64,000 nucleotides of DNA from an uncultured Flavobacteriaceae bacterium. Lineage in GTDB: Bacteria > Bacteroidota > Bacteroidia > Flavobacteriales > Flavobacteriaceae. Positions within the stretch are counted from its first letter, which is position 1; each line of letters starts with the position of its first letter. The notes under the pieces are model-generated. The model ran no database searches and was not told the origin of the DNA. It saw nothing but the letters and a program-made list of their open reading frames with translations. Shown in pieces: positions 17,114-26,433 of this stretch. The position numbers and the translations under genes were made by a program. The DNA lies in the NCBI GenBank assembly GCA_947493535.1, contig CANLRK010000003.1, forward strand, positions 62,001 through 126,000. Direction: 5' to 3'.

Positions 17114-18298
17114 TTAACTTAATACTTTTTTTATGCGAGCTAAAGCTTCGCGTAATTGTGCTTCACTGGCAGCATAAGAAATTCGAATACAATTAGGGGC
17201 GCCAAAGGCATCGCCTGTTACCGTAGCTACATGAGCTTCTTTTAATAAAAACAAAGCAAAGTCTGAGGCGTTGTTAATTTTGTTTTCTTTTATTGTTTTT
17301 CCAAAAAAACTTGAAACATCAGGAAAAAGATAAAAAGCTCCGTTAGGAGTATTGGTTTTAAATCCATCAATTTCGTTTAGTAAATTAATTACAATATCAC
17401 GTCTAGATTTAAATTCATCTACCATATATTGAATTTTGCTTATCGGCGCGTCTAGCGCAGCAATTGTAGCACGTTGCGCAATACAGTTTGCTCCAGAGGT
17501 AATTTGTCCTTGCATTTTAGTACAAGCCTTAGCAATCCATTCAGGAGCGCCAATATAGCCAATACGCCATCCTGTCATGGCGAAAGCTTTTGCGACGCCA
17601 TTAACAGTAATTGTCCTGTCGTATAACGATGCTATTCTAGCAAAACTATAATTTTCTCCTTCGTAATTGATGTGTTCGTATATTTCATCAGAAAGGATAA
17701 AAATATCAGGATGCTTTTCTAATACTTTAGCTAATGCTTCATACTCTTCTTTACTATATTTTGCTCCGCTAGGGTTATTAGGGGAATTAAAGAAAATAAG
17801 TTTTGTTTTTGGTGTAATAGCAGCTTCTAATTGTTCAGGAGTTATTTTGAAATCTGTTTCAATAGAAGAAGGGATTTCTTTATAAGTTGCTTCTGCTAAG
17901 GTTGCAATTGCTGAGTAACTTACCCAATATGGTGCTGGTAATAATACTTCATCTCCAGGATTTAATAATACCATGGCAACATTTGCTATGGATTGTTTAG
18001 CTCCTGTTGAAACCACTATTTGATTTGGTGAGTAATTTAGTTGGTTGTCTCTTTTAAACTTTCTACATATCGCTTCTTTTAATTCTTGATAACCGTCTAC
18101 AGGGGTGTAAGAATTGTAGTTGTCGTTAATTGCTTGTATAGCAGCTTCCTTAATAAAATCCGGCGTGTTAAAATCCGGTTCTCCAAGGCTTAAGCCAATA
18201 ATGTCTTTTCCTTGGGCTTTTAATTCTCTTGTTTTAGCAGCCATTTCTAAAGTTTGAGAAACAGGTAAGCTATTAATTCTGTCAGAAAGTAACTTCAT
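17114..18298 (-). CDS. Class I PLP-dependent aspartate aminotransferase
   Basis: This 394-residue fold-type I aminotransferase belongs to the AspC/AspB Igamma group. It interconverts aspartate/2-oxoglutarate and oxaloacetate/glutamate. Motifs are IIGLSLGEPDFNTPDFIKEAA, YTPVDGYQELKEAI, VSTGAKQSI (PLP phosphate), NSPNNPSGA and ILSDEIYEHINY. The Schiff-base lysine is K237 in NGVAKAFAMTGWRIGY, and CIRISYAAS carries the substrate-carboxylate arginine. The residue before the lysine is Ala rather than the usual Ser. It lies downstream of the desaturase gene, separated by a terminator. The exact amino-acid preference cannot be read from sequence. Confidence 0.9.
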   Translation of the reverse strand: MKLLSDRINSLPVSQTLEMAAKTRELKAQGKDIIGLSLGEPDFNTPDFIKEAAIQAINDNYNSYTPVDGYQELKEAICRKFKRDNQLNYSPNQIVVSTGAKQSIANVAMVLLNPGDEVLLPAPYWVSYSAIATLAEATYKEIPSSIETDFKITPEQLEAAITPKTKLIFFNSPNNPSGAKYSKEEYEALAKVLEKHPDIFILSDEIYEHINYEGENYSFARIASLYDRTITVNGVAKAFAMTGWRIGYIGAPEWIAKACTKMQGQITSGANCIAQRATIAALDAPISKIQYMVDEFKSRRDIVINLLNEIDGFKTNTPNGAFYLFPDVSSFFGKTIKENKINNASDFALFLLKEAHVATVTGDAFGAPNCIRISYAASEAQLREALARIKKVLS

Positions 18299-18330
18299 GA
18301 TTTAATCGTTGAATAAAAGTGATGTAAAAT

Positions 18331-18360
18331 AAACCCCATGAATCAAAGCATGGGGTTTTT
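18331..18360 (-). terminator. Terminator of the desaturase gene
   Basis: The stem AAACCCCATG/CATGGGGTTT (18331-18340 and 18349-18358) has an 8-base loop. On the minus strand it lies 7 bases after the desaturase stop and is followed by a T-rich exit. Confidence 0.75.
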
Positions 18361-18366
18361 ATAATG

Positions 18367-19458
18367 TTAAGCAATGCTAGGTTTTTTACCAAGAAGCTCT
18401 AATTGTTTATAGTGTTCAATAATTGCACGCCTCATAGTTTTATATTCGTTATAAGGTAAGCTAAACTCTTTTGCTGTTTCTTTAACAATTTTAGCTATTT
18501 TTTTATAATGTATATGGCTAATGTTAGAGTATAAGTGGTGTTCTACTTGATGGTTTAATCCACCAGTATAAAAACCAACTAACCAGTTTTTAGGAGCAAA
18601 GTTTGAAGTGGTAAATAACTGATGAATAGCCCAAGTGTTTTTCATATTTCCTTTATCATCAGGTAGTGGGGTTTCAGTATTGGGCATAACATGTGCTAAT
18701 TGAAAAATAACACTCAGTATAATTCCTGCAGTGTAGTGCATAACAAAAAAACCAATTAAAACTTCCCACCATGCGAATCCTGAAAAGATAGGTAAGACAA
18801 TCCAAAGTGAATAATAAATTATTTTACTGATAATCAATTTTGTCCATTGTACAGCAGGTTTAGGCGATTTTCCATAAGATAATTTCCTTTTTAAATATCT
18901 GTATGTTTGTGTAAAATCGGTAGTAATAGCCCAGTTTAGAGTTAGTAAACCATATAAAAGAAATGAGTAGTATTGTTGGTATTGATGAATTTTAAGCCAC
19001 TTAGAGTGTTTGGAAAAACGAATAATTCTTCCGGCATCAATATCTTCGTCGTGCCCTTCAATGTTAGTGTAGGTGTGGTGTAAAACATTATGTTGTACTT
19101 GCCAGTTGTATACGTTACCAGCTAAAATATAAATACTACTTCCCATTAATTTATTTACCCATTTTTTACTAGAAAAAGCTTCGTGGTTAGCATCGTGCAT
19201 TACGTTCATTCCTACACCAGCCATACCTATACCAATTACAATTACAAATAATAATTGCACCCAAGTAGGTAAATTAAGTGTAAGTAATAAAATTAAAGGA
19301 GCTAAAAATAAAGTAAACATCACAATTGTTTTAACATATAATTTCCAATTGCCTGTTTTTTTAATGTTATTTTCTTTAAAATATGAATTTACTCGCTTGT
19401 TTAATGTTCTGAAAAACTTAGCAGAGTCTACTCTTGAGAATTTTATAGTAGGATTCAT
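18367..19458 (-). CDS. Membrane fatty acid desaturase (acyl-CoA/acyl-lipid type)
   Basis: The product has 363 residues, with membrane segments around residues 42-62, 66-86 and 190-240. It contains the three histidine boxes of front-end/acyl-lipid desaturases: HDANH at 88-92, HNVLHH at 123-128 and HQVEHH at 303-308. These bind the di-iron centre that introduces a cis double bond. The HQVEHH form with Gln resembles linoleoyl-CoA/delta-6-type enzymes, but the position of desaturation cannot be told from sequence. It is probably used to maintain membrane fluidity at low temperature. It is divergent from rsmG. Confidence 0.88.
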   Translation of the reverse strand: MNPTIKFSRVDSAKFFRTLNKRVNSYFKENNIKKTGNWKLYVKTIVMFTLFLAPLILLLTLNLPTWVQLLFVIVIGIGMAGVGMNVMHDANHEAFSSKKWVNKLMGSSIYILAGNVYNWQVQHNVLHHTYTNIEGHDEDIDAGRIIRFSKHSKWLKIHQYQQYYSFLLYGLLTLNWAITTDFTQTYRYLKRKLSYGKSPKPAVQWTKLIISKIIYYSLWIVLPIFSGFAWWEVLIGFFVMHYTAGIILSVIFQLAHVMPNTETPLPDDKGNMKNTWAIHQLFTTSNFAPKNWLVGFYTGGLNHQVEHHLYSNISHIHYKKIAKIVKETAKEFSLPYNEYKTMRRAIIEHYKQLELLGKKPSIA

Positions 19459-19560
19459 TATGTTAAATATATTAGGGGTTATTCAAACTTATGCTACAAA
19501 TTTATCAATATAAATTATTTATTTGCATTTTTGAGGACAAGTTTTACAGTAATTATTAAC

Positions 19561-19568
19561 TATTTTTG
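19561..19568 (+). promoter_or_regulatory. Putative -7 element of rsmG
   Basis: TATTTTTG matches TAnnTTTG and ends 18 bases before the ATG at 19587. It supports this start over the in-frame TTG at 19566, which lies inside the element itself. Confidence 0.45.
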
Positions 19569-19586
19569 CGCTTTAATATATTTTAC

Positions 19587-20216
19587 ATGGATGTAATTTT
19601 AAAATATTTCCCAAACTTAACAGTTACTCAAATAGAGCAATTTAGAGCTTTAGAGGTTTTGTATAAGGATTGGAATAGCAAAATAAATGTAATATCAAGA
19701 AAAGATATAGATGAATTATATACCAAACATGTGTTACATTCATTAGGTATAGCTAAAGTGCATGAATTTAAATCAGGTAGCTCTGTTTTAGATGTGGGCA
19801 CTGGAGGTGGTTTTCCGGGGATTCCTTTAGCAATTTTATTTCCTGATGTTGATTTTTATTTAATTGATGTAATAGGAAAAAAAATAAAAGTTGTAAAAGC
19901 CGTGTCGGAAGCTTTAGGTTTGGAAAATGTAAAGGCAGAGCAAATACGTGCTGCTAATGTAAATAACCAATTTGATTTTGTAATTAGTAGGGCAGTTACT
20001 AATATGACTGACTTTGTTGGTTGGGTGCGTAAAAAAATTAAAAAAGAAAACAATCATGATATTCGTAACGGAATACTTTATTTAAAAGGAGGCGACTTAA
20101 CCGAGGAGTTGGCTTCTTTTGCTGCAGTGAAGCAAATTAATTTATCAGATTTTTTTGAAGAAGATTTTTTTGAAACCAAGAAGGTAGTTTATCTGCCTAT
20201 TAAATATAAGCCATAA
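19587..20216 (+). CDS. rsmG: 16S rRNA (guanine-527-N7)-methyltransferase
   Basis: This 209-residue Rossmann-fold SAM enzyme methylates G527 of 16S rRNA near the decoding site. Motifs are LYKDWNSKINVISRKDIDELYTKHVLHSL, SVLDVGTGGGFPGIPLAI (SAM motif), FYLIDVIGKKIKVV and FDFVISRAV, with NGILYLKGGDL late in the protein. The ATG at 19587 is used because an upstream in-frame TTG lies in the promoter. It ends at a strong bidirectional hairpin shared with the convergent secreted hydrolase gene. Confidence 0.94.
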   Translation: MDVILKYFPNLTVTQIEQFRALEVLYKDWNSKINVISRKDIDELYTKHVLHSLGIAKVHEFKSGSSVLDVGTGGGFPGIPLAILFPDVDFYLIDVIGKKIKVVKAVSEALGLENVKAEQIRAANVNNQFDFVISRAVTNMTDFVGWVRKKIKKENNHDIRNGILYLKGGDLTEELASFAAVKQINLSDFFEEDFFETKKVVYLPIKYKP

Positions 20217-20246
20217 AAAAGGGTTGTCAATTGACAACCCTTTTTA
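20215..20246. terminator. Bidirectional terminator between rsmG and the secreted hydrolase gene
   Basis: A perfect palindrome GGGTTGTCAA/TTGACAACCC (20221-20240) is flanked by A-run and T-run. It gives U-tracts on both strands and serves both convergent genes. Confidence 0.85.
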
Positions 20247-20253
20247 ATTAAAG

Positions 20254-22731
20254 TTAGTTAGTAATTACCATTTTGGCAGTTAAAAGATTGATATTATCAA
20301 TATTGGTTACGGTTATTAAGTATAGTCCTGTTGTAATAGTTGTTTTAAGTTGTATTGTAGGTTTGTTTTCTGTTTTTTGTTCTAAAACTTTACGTCCGTT
20401 TACATCGTAAATATTAATGTGTAAAAGGTTATTGTTTTTTAAAGTGCTTTGTAGTGTTATTTGATTTGCTTGAGTAGGGTTGTTTAGAAGCTCAATGCTG
20501 TTTTCAGCTAAAATCGTTTCATCTACGTTTAACGGTAAAGGTTCTACAATTTCTTCCCATGCAAAAGCAACGTTGTCTGTAGTAAGTGTTACGTGCGCTT
20601 CATTATTATCAGGCATAAACCAATTTACAAAAGGGGTTTGTGTACTTGTACTTGAGGTTATACCGTCCCATGGAGTATCAGGCGTTCCTATAGAAATATT
20701 TTGATGCCAATCTAAATTAGTATCGTTTAGTGCTAAAGCACTTGTTGCAGGAATAAAGTTGAAATAATCAACGGTTAATGCTGCAAAAAAAGCATCCATA
20801 GTAGGGTCAGATCCACCAAACGAAGCTGCTAGGGCTCCTAAATCAAATAATCCACCTGGTGCGGCATCAATACCGTCTGTATATGTTTTAGCTTTTGAGT
20901 TGGCGTCAGCATAAATATCACAAAAACAAATCCATGGCGCGTCTATCCATATATCATCAACAATAACTTCTTGGTTGGCGTACGGTGTAAACCAAACATC
21001 AAAATAAGCATCGGTCAATGTAGCAACTCCTTCTAAAAAAGCGTCTAAAACTTGATCTCCTGGAGATACTGGGTCGCCATTTTTATGATAGTATGAGTTA
21101 CCAATACCACTACCATTTATAATAGAAATGTTTCTGGTTGTTTCTGGAAAACCACTTGATGTTAGGCTATTTATTTTACTGTAAAAACTAGCGTTGTAAG
21201 CATGAGCTACAGGAAGCGTTATTGAGGTGTCAAACTCTGCTATTTCCCCAGCGGCTAAATGTGGTTCAAAATGATCTACTAACATTTGTCTTGCAGCAGG
21301 CGATTTTAACATGCCGTCAACAATAGGTCTTATAGCTTCCATACTAAAATCACCAGCCCATGTGTCTAAGCCGTAAGCTAAGTAATTAAATAAATGCTGA
21401 AAGCCTATAGGTACATTTGCACCTCTGTGAGGAGAATCGAAAGATAACCAAAGGCGGGTATCATGGTTTAAACCTTGTTGTTCCATATAATTTAAAGCAT
21501 AGCGAGTAATTAGCCCTCCCATGCTAGGTCCTAAAACAACGTTTTGTTCACTGCCAGTTTTCTGGCTGTTAATTGTTGAAATAACTTCGGCTACAATCAT
21601 AGCGTTTCGTTCAATAAAATCGGATCCTCCATCAACTAAAGTGCTTCCCGGGTAATCATTAACATCAATAACACCATCAGTGTTTACATCTGTTGAGTTA
21701 GACATGGACTGTAGAGAACCATCTGATAATTTAAAATATTGAGGGAAATTTATAATAACTATATCAAAATTCTCTTCATTACGAATGCGGTCACCTAAGT
21801 TTTCAGGTGTTCCGTTATTATCGTAACTAAGAAGGTTGTATACAGCGGCAATATTTCTTGTGTCTGCTGGATCAAAACCATCAATTACAAAAATTGGCTT
21901 ATCTAAAACATTATCAGCACCTAGAAACACTTCGTATTCTCCTAAGCCTGCGAAATTTGTAGCGCCAGCATAGTCAGATAAATCTGCCGTAACACCAGAA
22001 ATAATTTCATTGGTAGCCATGTTTCGTTGGTTTCTTATATCGGTGTTGGATAATTCAATATTTATCGATGCATATCTGTGTATAACTTGATTGTTGTCTA
22101 ATTCTAGAATAAAATGGATTCTTTTATTTCCTTCCTGATTATAGGTTACTTGTATAGGTGAATTAATTTCTAAAGCGTAAAGTCCACTACCGTCATCAAA
22201 ATCAGCTTTAATACTACTAATTTGATTGTTGGTGTTGTTGATGAAAAAGTCAGGCTCTAAAATATAGGTGGTTTGCAACCCTTTTTTAGTTTGAACTAAT
22301 GGTGATATTATTGTGGTAGTGTGCTGATTAAAAATATAATCTGATGTGTTACGTGTTACTAGGTTGTTGTTTATAGTTACATCTCCGTTTACAAAGCTAT
22401 CCTCGGTTACAGACTCATAGGTTGTGTGTAATAAACCTATTTTAGCTATGTTTGAATAGTTAATCGGCTTACAAATTGCTTTTAATTGTTGTAGTTTAGA
22501 GAAGGTATTATTTGTGCTGTTGTTAGCTAGTTCTTTATACGCTTGAAGAAAGCCATACATTCCATAAGTGTCATTGTTCTTTCCTAGTGAAGATAATGGA
22601 CTTGTATTTTTTATTAATATTTCGGTTTTTAAGTCCTCTGTGTTAAAATTTGAGTAATCTAAAAATTGGTTTTTTTGAGCTTGTGTTATTCCAAAAGTAA
22701 ATAATAGAATAACTAAGTAATTTTTTTTCAT
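20254..22731 (-). CDS. Secreted alpha/beta-hydrolase (lipase/esterase-like) with T9SS type A sorting domain
   Basis: The product has 825 residues. MKKNYLVILLFTFGITQA is a signal peptide with cleavage before QKNQ. A beta-rich N-terminal region (about 20-250) leads to an alpha/beta-hydrolase domain: KPIFVIDGFDPADTRN, FDIVIINFPQYF and the nucleophile elbow GPSMGG with Ser403, then LWLSFDSPHRGANVPIGFQHL. The C-terminus (about 750-825) has the type A sorting domain pattern NIYDVNGRKVLEQ and TTGLYLITV. It is exported by the type IX system to the surface or medium. The substrate is unknown; the GxSxG elbow and SPHRG region suggest a lipase/esterase-like fold. It is convergent with rsmG. Confidence 0.75.
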   Translation of the reverse strand: MKKNYLVILLFTFGITQAQKNQFLDYSNFNTEDLKTEILIKNTSPLSSLGKNNDTYGMYGFLQAYKELANNSTNNTFSKLQQLKAICKPINYSNIAKIGLLHTTYESVTEDSFVNGDVTINNNLVTRNTSDYIFNQHTTTIISPLVQTKKGLQTTYILEPDFFINNTNNQISSIKADFDDGSGLYALEINSPIQVTYNQEGNKRIHFILELDNNQVIHRYASINIELSNTDIRNQRNMATNEIISGVTADLSDYAGATNFAGLGEYEVFLGADNVLDKPIFVIDGFDPADTRNIAAVYNLLSYDNNGTPENLGDRIRNEENFDIVIINFPQYFKLSDGSLQSMSNSTDVNTDGVIDVNDYPGSTLVDGGSDFIERNAMIVAEVISTINSQKTGSEQNVVLGPSMGGLITRYALNYMEQQGLNHDTRLWLSFDSPHRGANVPIGFQHLFNYLAYGLDTWAGDFSMEAIRPIVDGMLKSPAARQMLVDHFEPHLAAGEIAEFDTSITLPVAHAYNASFYSKINSLTSSGFPETTRNISIINGSGIGNSYYHKNGDPVSPGDQVLDAFLEGVATLTDAYFDVWFTPYANQEVIVDDIWIDAPWICFCDIYADANSKAKTYTDGIDAAPGGLFDLGALAASFGGSDPTMDAFFAALTVDYFNFIPATSALALNDTNLDWHQNISIGTPDTPWDGITSSTSTQTPFVNWFMPDNNEAHVTLTTDNVAFAWEEIVEPLPLNVDETILAENSIELLNNPTQANQITLQSTLKNNNLLHINIYDVNGRKVLEQKTENKPTIQLKTTITTGLYLITVTNIDNINLLTAKMVITN

Positions 22732-22845
22732 AAGTATAACTGATTAGTAACAAAACTACTATGCTTGCATAATAGTTGCGTAATCAATTTATAAAAAGAA
22801 AAAAGTAAACAAGAAATTGTAATATGAAAATCGACAAAACGTAAT

Positions 22846-22878
22846 AAAAAAAAGCCTAAATGCATAATTTAGGCTTTT
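22846..22878 (-). terminator. Terminator of the P5C dehydrogenase gene
   Basis: A 12-bp stem AAAAGCCTAAAT/ATTTAGGCTTTT (22850-22861 and 22867-22878) has a 5-base loop. It exits into an eight-T run on the minus strand. Confidence 0.85.
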
Positions 22879-22898
22879 AAATAATTGTTATGTTATTG

Positions 22899-24524
22899 TT
22901 ATCCTAAAAATGGATACCTGTAATCTTCAGGAGAAACAAACGTTTCTTTAATTAATCTAGGAGAAACCCAACGCAATAAGTTTTGGGCAGAACCAGCTTT
23001 GTCATTTGTTCCTGAAGCTCTAGCTCCTCCGAATGGTTGTTGTCCTACAACAGCTCCTGTTGGTTTGTCGTTAACATAGAAGTTTCCTGCACAATTTTCT
23101 AGAGCTTTAATAGCTTCTTCTAAAGCATAACGGCAATTAGAAAATACGGCTCCAGTAAGTGCATATTCAGAAGTTTCATCTACTAGTTTTAAGGTGTTGG
23201 ACCAATCTTTGTCATCATATACATAAACAGTAACTACAGGGCCAAACAATTCAGTCTCCATAGTAGTGTATTTAGGGTTGGTTGTTAAAATAACAGTAGG
23301 TTCAATAAAATATCCCTTTGATTTGTCGTAGTTTCCACCAGCTATAATTTCTGCATCAGAATCAGCCTTAGCTTGATCTATATATTTTGCAAGTTTATCA
23401 AAAGAACCTTCGTGTATAACTGCAGTAATAAAGTTACTCATGTCTTCAGGAGATCCCATTTTGAATGATGCTACATCTTCCTTTACATGGTTTAATGTTT
23501 CTTCAGCTAATGATTTTGGCAAATATACTCTTGAAGCTGCAGAACATTTTTGTCCTTGAAATTCAAATGCACCACGTGAAATTCCTGTGGCTACTTGTTT
23601 AGGATTTGCAGAAGGGTGGGCAACAATAAAGTCTTTACCTCCTGTTTCACCTACAATTTTAGGATAGGTTTTATAGTTATGGATATTTTCTCCTATTTTT
23701 TTCCAAATTTCTTTAAATATAAAAGTAGATCCTGTAAAGTGAATTCCTGAAAAATCAGGACTCGCTAAAACTGTATCTGTAATCATTATAGGGTCTCCAT
23801 ACACAACATTAATAACGCCATCTGGTACACCGGCTTCTTTAAAAACATCTACAATTACTTTTGCAGAAAATATTTGATGGTCGCTAGGTTTCCAAACTAC
23901 AGTATTCCCCATTAAAGCAGCACTAGCAGGCAAGTTAGCGGCAATAGCTGTAAAGTTAAAAGGAGTAATAGCGTAAATAAAACCTTCTAAAGGTCTGTAT
24001 TCAACTCTATTCCATATTCCGTTTGATGATACAGGTTGTTCTGCATAAATATCTGTCATGAACTTTACGTTAAAACGTAAAAAGTCTATTAATTCACATG
24101 CAGCATCAATTTCTGCTTGATGTATAGTTTTTGATTGAGCAACCATAGTTGCAGCGTTAATTTTTGCTCTATATGGTCCGGCAATTAAATCGGCAGCACG
24201 TAAAAATATAGCAGCGCGTTGTTCCCATGGAGTTTGCGCCCATTTTTTGCGAGCTTCTAAAGCTGTGCTAATTGCTTTGTCTACGTGTTGTTTTTCTGCT
24301 AAGTGGTACGTTCCAACTACATGCTTATGGTCATGTGGTAAGCTCATGTTTTTGGTGTTACCTGTTTTTATTTCTTCACTTCCAATATATAATGGAACAT
24401 CTACTGAGCTGTTGTAATATGATTTGTATTGCTTAGCTACAGCCTCTCTTTCTGGTGATCCTGGCGCATACGATTTTACAGGTTCGTTTACTGGCTCTGG
24501 AACATTGAAAAACCCTTTTCCCAT
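22899..24524 (-). CDS. pruA: L-glutamate gamma-semialdehyde (1-pyrroline-5-carboxylate) dehydrogenase
   Basis: This 541-residue aldehyde dehydrogenase performs the second step of proline catabolism, oxidising glutamate semialdehyde to glutamate with NAD+. Hallmarks are AITPFNFTAIAANLPASAALMGNTVVWKPS (cofactor pocket), FTGST, general base E293 in VGETGGKD and nucleophile C327 in EFQGQKCSAASR, then ETELFGPVVTVYVY and PFGGARASGTNDKAG. The length and the N-terminal FNVPEPVNEPVKSYAPGSPER fit the long P5CDH type of Bacteroidota and eukaryotes. No proline dehydrogenase gene lies next to it. It is transcribed alone. Confidence 0.94.
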   Translation of the reverse strand: MGKGFFNVPEPVNEPVKSYAPGSPEREAVAKQYKSYYNSSVDVPLYIGSEEIKTGNTKNMSLPHDHKHVVGTYHLAEKQHVDKAISTALEARKKWAQTPWEQRAAIFLRAADLIAGPYRAKINAATMVAQSKTIHQAEIDAACELIDFLRFNVKFMTDIYAEQPVSSNGIWNRVEYRPLEGFIYAITPFNFTAIAANLPASAALMGNTVVWKPSDHQIFSAKVIVDVFKEAGVPDGVINVVYGDPIMITDTVLASPDFSGIHFTGSTFIFKEIWKKIGENIHNYKTYPKIVGETGGKDFIVAHPSANPKQVATGISRGAFEFQGQKCSAASRVYLPKSLAEETLNHVKEDVASFKMGSPEDMSNFITAVIHEGSFDKLAKYIDQAKADSDAEIIAGGNYDKSKGYFIEPTVILTTNPKYTTMETELFGPVVTVYVYDDKDWSNTLKLVDETSEYALTGAVFSNCRYALEEAIKALENCAGNFYVNDKPTGAVVGQQPFGGARASGTNDKAGSAQNLLRWVSPRLIKETFVSPEDYRYPFLG

Positions 24525-24568
24525 GGTAAAATTCTGTGTTTTGTGTTAAAATCAATAAATTAAGTCTT

Positions 24569-24576
24569 CAAAAGTA
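24569..24576 (-). promoter_or_regulatory. Putative -7 element of pruA
   Basis: Minus-strand TACTTTTG matches TAnnTTTG, 44 bases before the pruA ATG. A T-run with G lies 13 bases further upstream, closer than the usual spacing. Confidence 0.35.
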
Positions 24577-24685
24577 CTAAAAAATAAAGCAAAAACACGT
24601 GTGTTTTAGGAATAGATGTATGTTTACGGATCCTGTTTACTAGGATATTTTTTGTAAGTTGCATAAAGCAATTTTATCAGGTTAA

Positions 24686-25393
24686 ATGTGTACGCTAAGT
24701 TTTATATATAAAGGAGGGCATGATTTTTTACTTACATCAAGTAGAGATGAGACGGTTAATAGAAAAACTGTTCCGCCTAAAGTATATTATGACGATGAGG
24801 TGTCTATGTTGTATCCTAAAGATCAGATGGCTGGTGGTACTTGGATTGGAGTGAGTTCAAAAAACCGATTATTATGTTTGTTAAATGGGGCTTATGTAAA
24901 GCATACTCGTAAAGAAAGCTATAGAAAAAGCAGAGGGTTAGTTGTGAAAGACTTATTATGCGTGCCACAACTATTCGAAGCTGTAAAAAAATATAATTTA
25001 GAAAATATAGAGCCATTTACACTGGTGTTAATCGATTGGGAGCAACAATTAAGATTAATTGAGTTAGTATGGGATGGTAAGCAAAAGCAATTAACCGAAT
25101 TGCCTTTGATATCAAAAATATGGAGTTCTTCTTCGTTGTATAATAAAGAAATGAAATTGCTGCGTGAGCAATGGTTTGCTAATTTTTTAAGTCAAAACGG
25201 TACTTCGAAAGAAGAGCTTTTTTATTTTCATGAAAATTATGGCGTAGGAGATGCTAATATTGACTTGAGAATTGATAGGGGTTTTTTGAAAACAGTAAGT
25301 ATTAGTCAGTTTGAAAAGAATGATGATTTAGTGAGTGTTGCGTATAAAGATTTGCTAAGTAGTGAAAAGAGTTTGTTTAATTTTGAATTGTAA
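24686..25393 (+). CDS. NRDE/TANGO2-family protein
   Basis: The product has 235 residues. The N-terminal cysteine start MCTLSFIY and the SSRDETVNR stretch are the hallmark of the NRDE (TANGO2, former DUF833) family. MAGGTWIGVSSKNRLLCLLNG is the second conserved block. Family members have an Ntn-hydrolase-like fold with a potential N-terminal Cys2 nucleophile; the biological substrate is not established (heme or lipid roles are proposed for eukaryotic TANGO2). Only 8 bases separate it from the next gene, so the two are probably co-transcribed and functionally linked. Confidence 0.85.
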   Translation: MCTLSFIYKGGHDFLLTSSRDETVNRKTVPPKVYYDDEVSMLYPKDQMAGGTWIGVSSKNRLLCLLNGAYVKHTRKESYRKSRGLVVKDLLCVPQLFEAVKKYNLENIEPFTLVLIDWEQQLRLIELVWDGKQKQLTELPLISKIWSSSSLYNKEMKLLREQWFANFLSQNGTSKEELFYFHENYGVGDANIDLRIDRGFLKTVSISQFEKNDDLVSVAYKDLLSSEKSLFNFEL

Positions 25394-25401
25394 TAAATAG
25401 A

Positions 25402-26433
25402 ATGAGTGATGCTACAGGTATAATGTTGGTACTTGCTTACCCGGAAACTATTGTGATGGTTGCTGATGAGTGGTATTCTCCGTTTTTAAAATATCTAGGA
25501 ATTGGTAAAAAAGATTATGTTCGTGCGGGTCATGCAGCCTTAGTGTTAATTAATAAAGCAACAGGTGAGTTAGAATACCATGATTTTGGAAGATATATTA
25601 CTTCCGAGCCTAACGGAAGGGTTAGGGGAAAGCATTATGATAGGGAGTTAGAGTTTCCGTTGCAGGCAATAATTAAGAATAATGAAATTGTTAATTTATA
25701 CGAGATATTACGTTTTTTAGCAACTAATCCTAAATTAACACATGGCGATGGTAAATTGATAGCTTCTGTTTGTGATAAAATAGATTATAATAAGGCTAGG
25801 AAGCATATTACAAGTATGCAACAACAAGGGCAAATTCGTTATGCTGCTTTTATTAAAAAAGCAAGTAACTGTGCGCGATTTGTTACATCAGCTCTTGTTG
25901 CATCTGTTACTTGTGTGCAGCTTAAAAAGAAGCTGTTACGTTCGCAATGGTTTACGCCAAGTACTATTGGTAATGTTGTTATAGCAAATACGGGTGAAAA
26001 TGTATATGAGGTTTCTGAAAAAGGTGAGGTTGGGGTGTTTGGTTCTTCAGTGAATAAAGAAAACAGAAAATATTTTTTAGATAAGTTGAAAAATCATAAA
26101 CCTAACTATGCTGGTACATTGAGCCCTGTTGAGGTGGTGCATGTGCATAGCAAAGCTCAGTGGCTGGGTGGTATAGCTGCAGGTGCTTGGTATGAATTAA
26201 CTTTAGCTGCAGAATTGTCTAAAAACTTATATCGATTTAGAAGAGTAGCGCCACATGGTTTTGTGGATGTAGATGCTGTTTTTATGGGAGATGAGCATTT
26301 TAACTATCATGAAGAATTTGAAATAATACACTATTCCAATTGCTTATTTTGCACTGTAACTCAGAAAGATAAAAAGTTTGTGTTTAATTATGTGTGTGAT
26401 TTTAATTCAAGGCAAAAGGAGCGCTTAGCTTAA
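25402..26433 (+). CDS. Protein with permuted papain/LRAT-like (NlpC/P60-related) motif
   Basis: The product has 343 residues, with no signal peptide. Residues 41-52 (RAGHAALVLINK) and 156-165 (NCARFVTSAL) resemble the His-first, Cys-second arrangement of circularly permuted NlpC/P60 proteins such as LRAT/HRASLS (H then NCEHFV). The candidate catalytic pair would be H44 and C157, with H60 as another polar partner. The C-terminal half (about 200-343) is unfamiliar; it includes VEVVHVHSKAQWLGGIAAGAWYELT. It could be a lipid or peptide amidase/transferase, or a catalytically dead relative. It lies 8 bases after the NRDE gene, and its 3' end overlaps convergent apaG by 32 bases. The assignment is by motif only. 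Confidence 0.6.
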   Translation: MSDATGIMLVLAYPETIVMVADEWYSPFLKYLGIGKKDYVRAGHAALVLINKATGELEYHDFGRYITSEPNGRVRGKHYDRELEFPLQAIIKNNEIVNLYEILRFLATNPKLTHGDGKLIASVCDKIDYNKARKHITSMQQQGQIRYAAFIKKASNCARFVTSALVASVTCVQLKKKLLRSQWFTPSTIGNVVIANTGENVYEVSEKGEVGVFGSSVNKENRKYFLDKLKNHKPNYAGTLSPVEVVHVHSKAQWLGGIAAGAWYELTLAAELSKNLYRFRRVAPHGFVDVDAVFMGDEHFNYHEEFEIIHYSNCLFCTVTQKDKKFVFNYVCDFNSRQKERLA

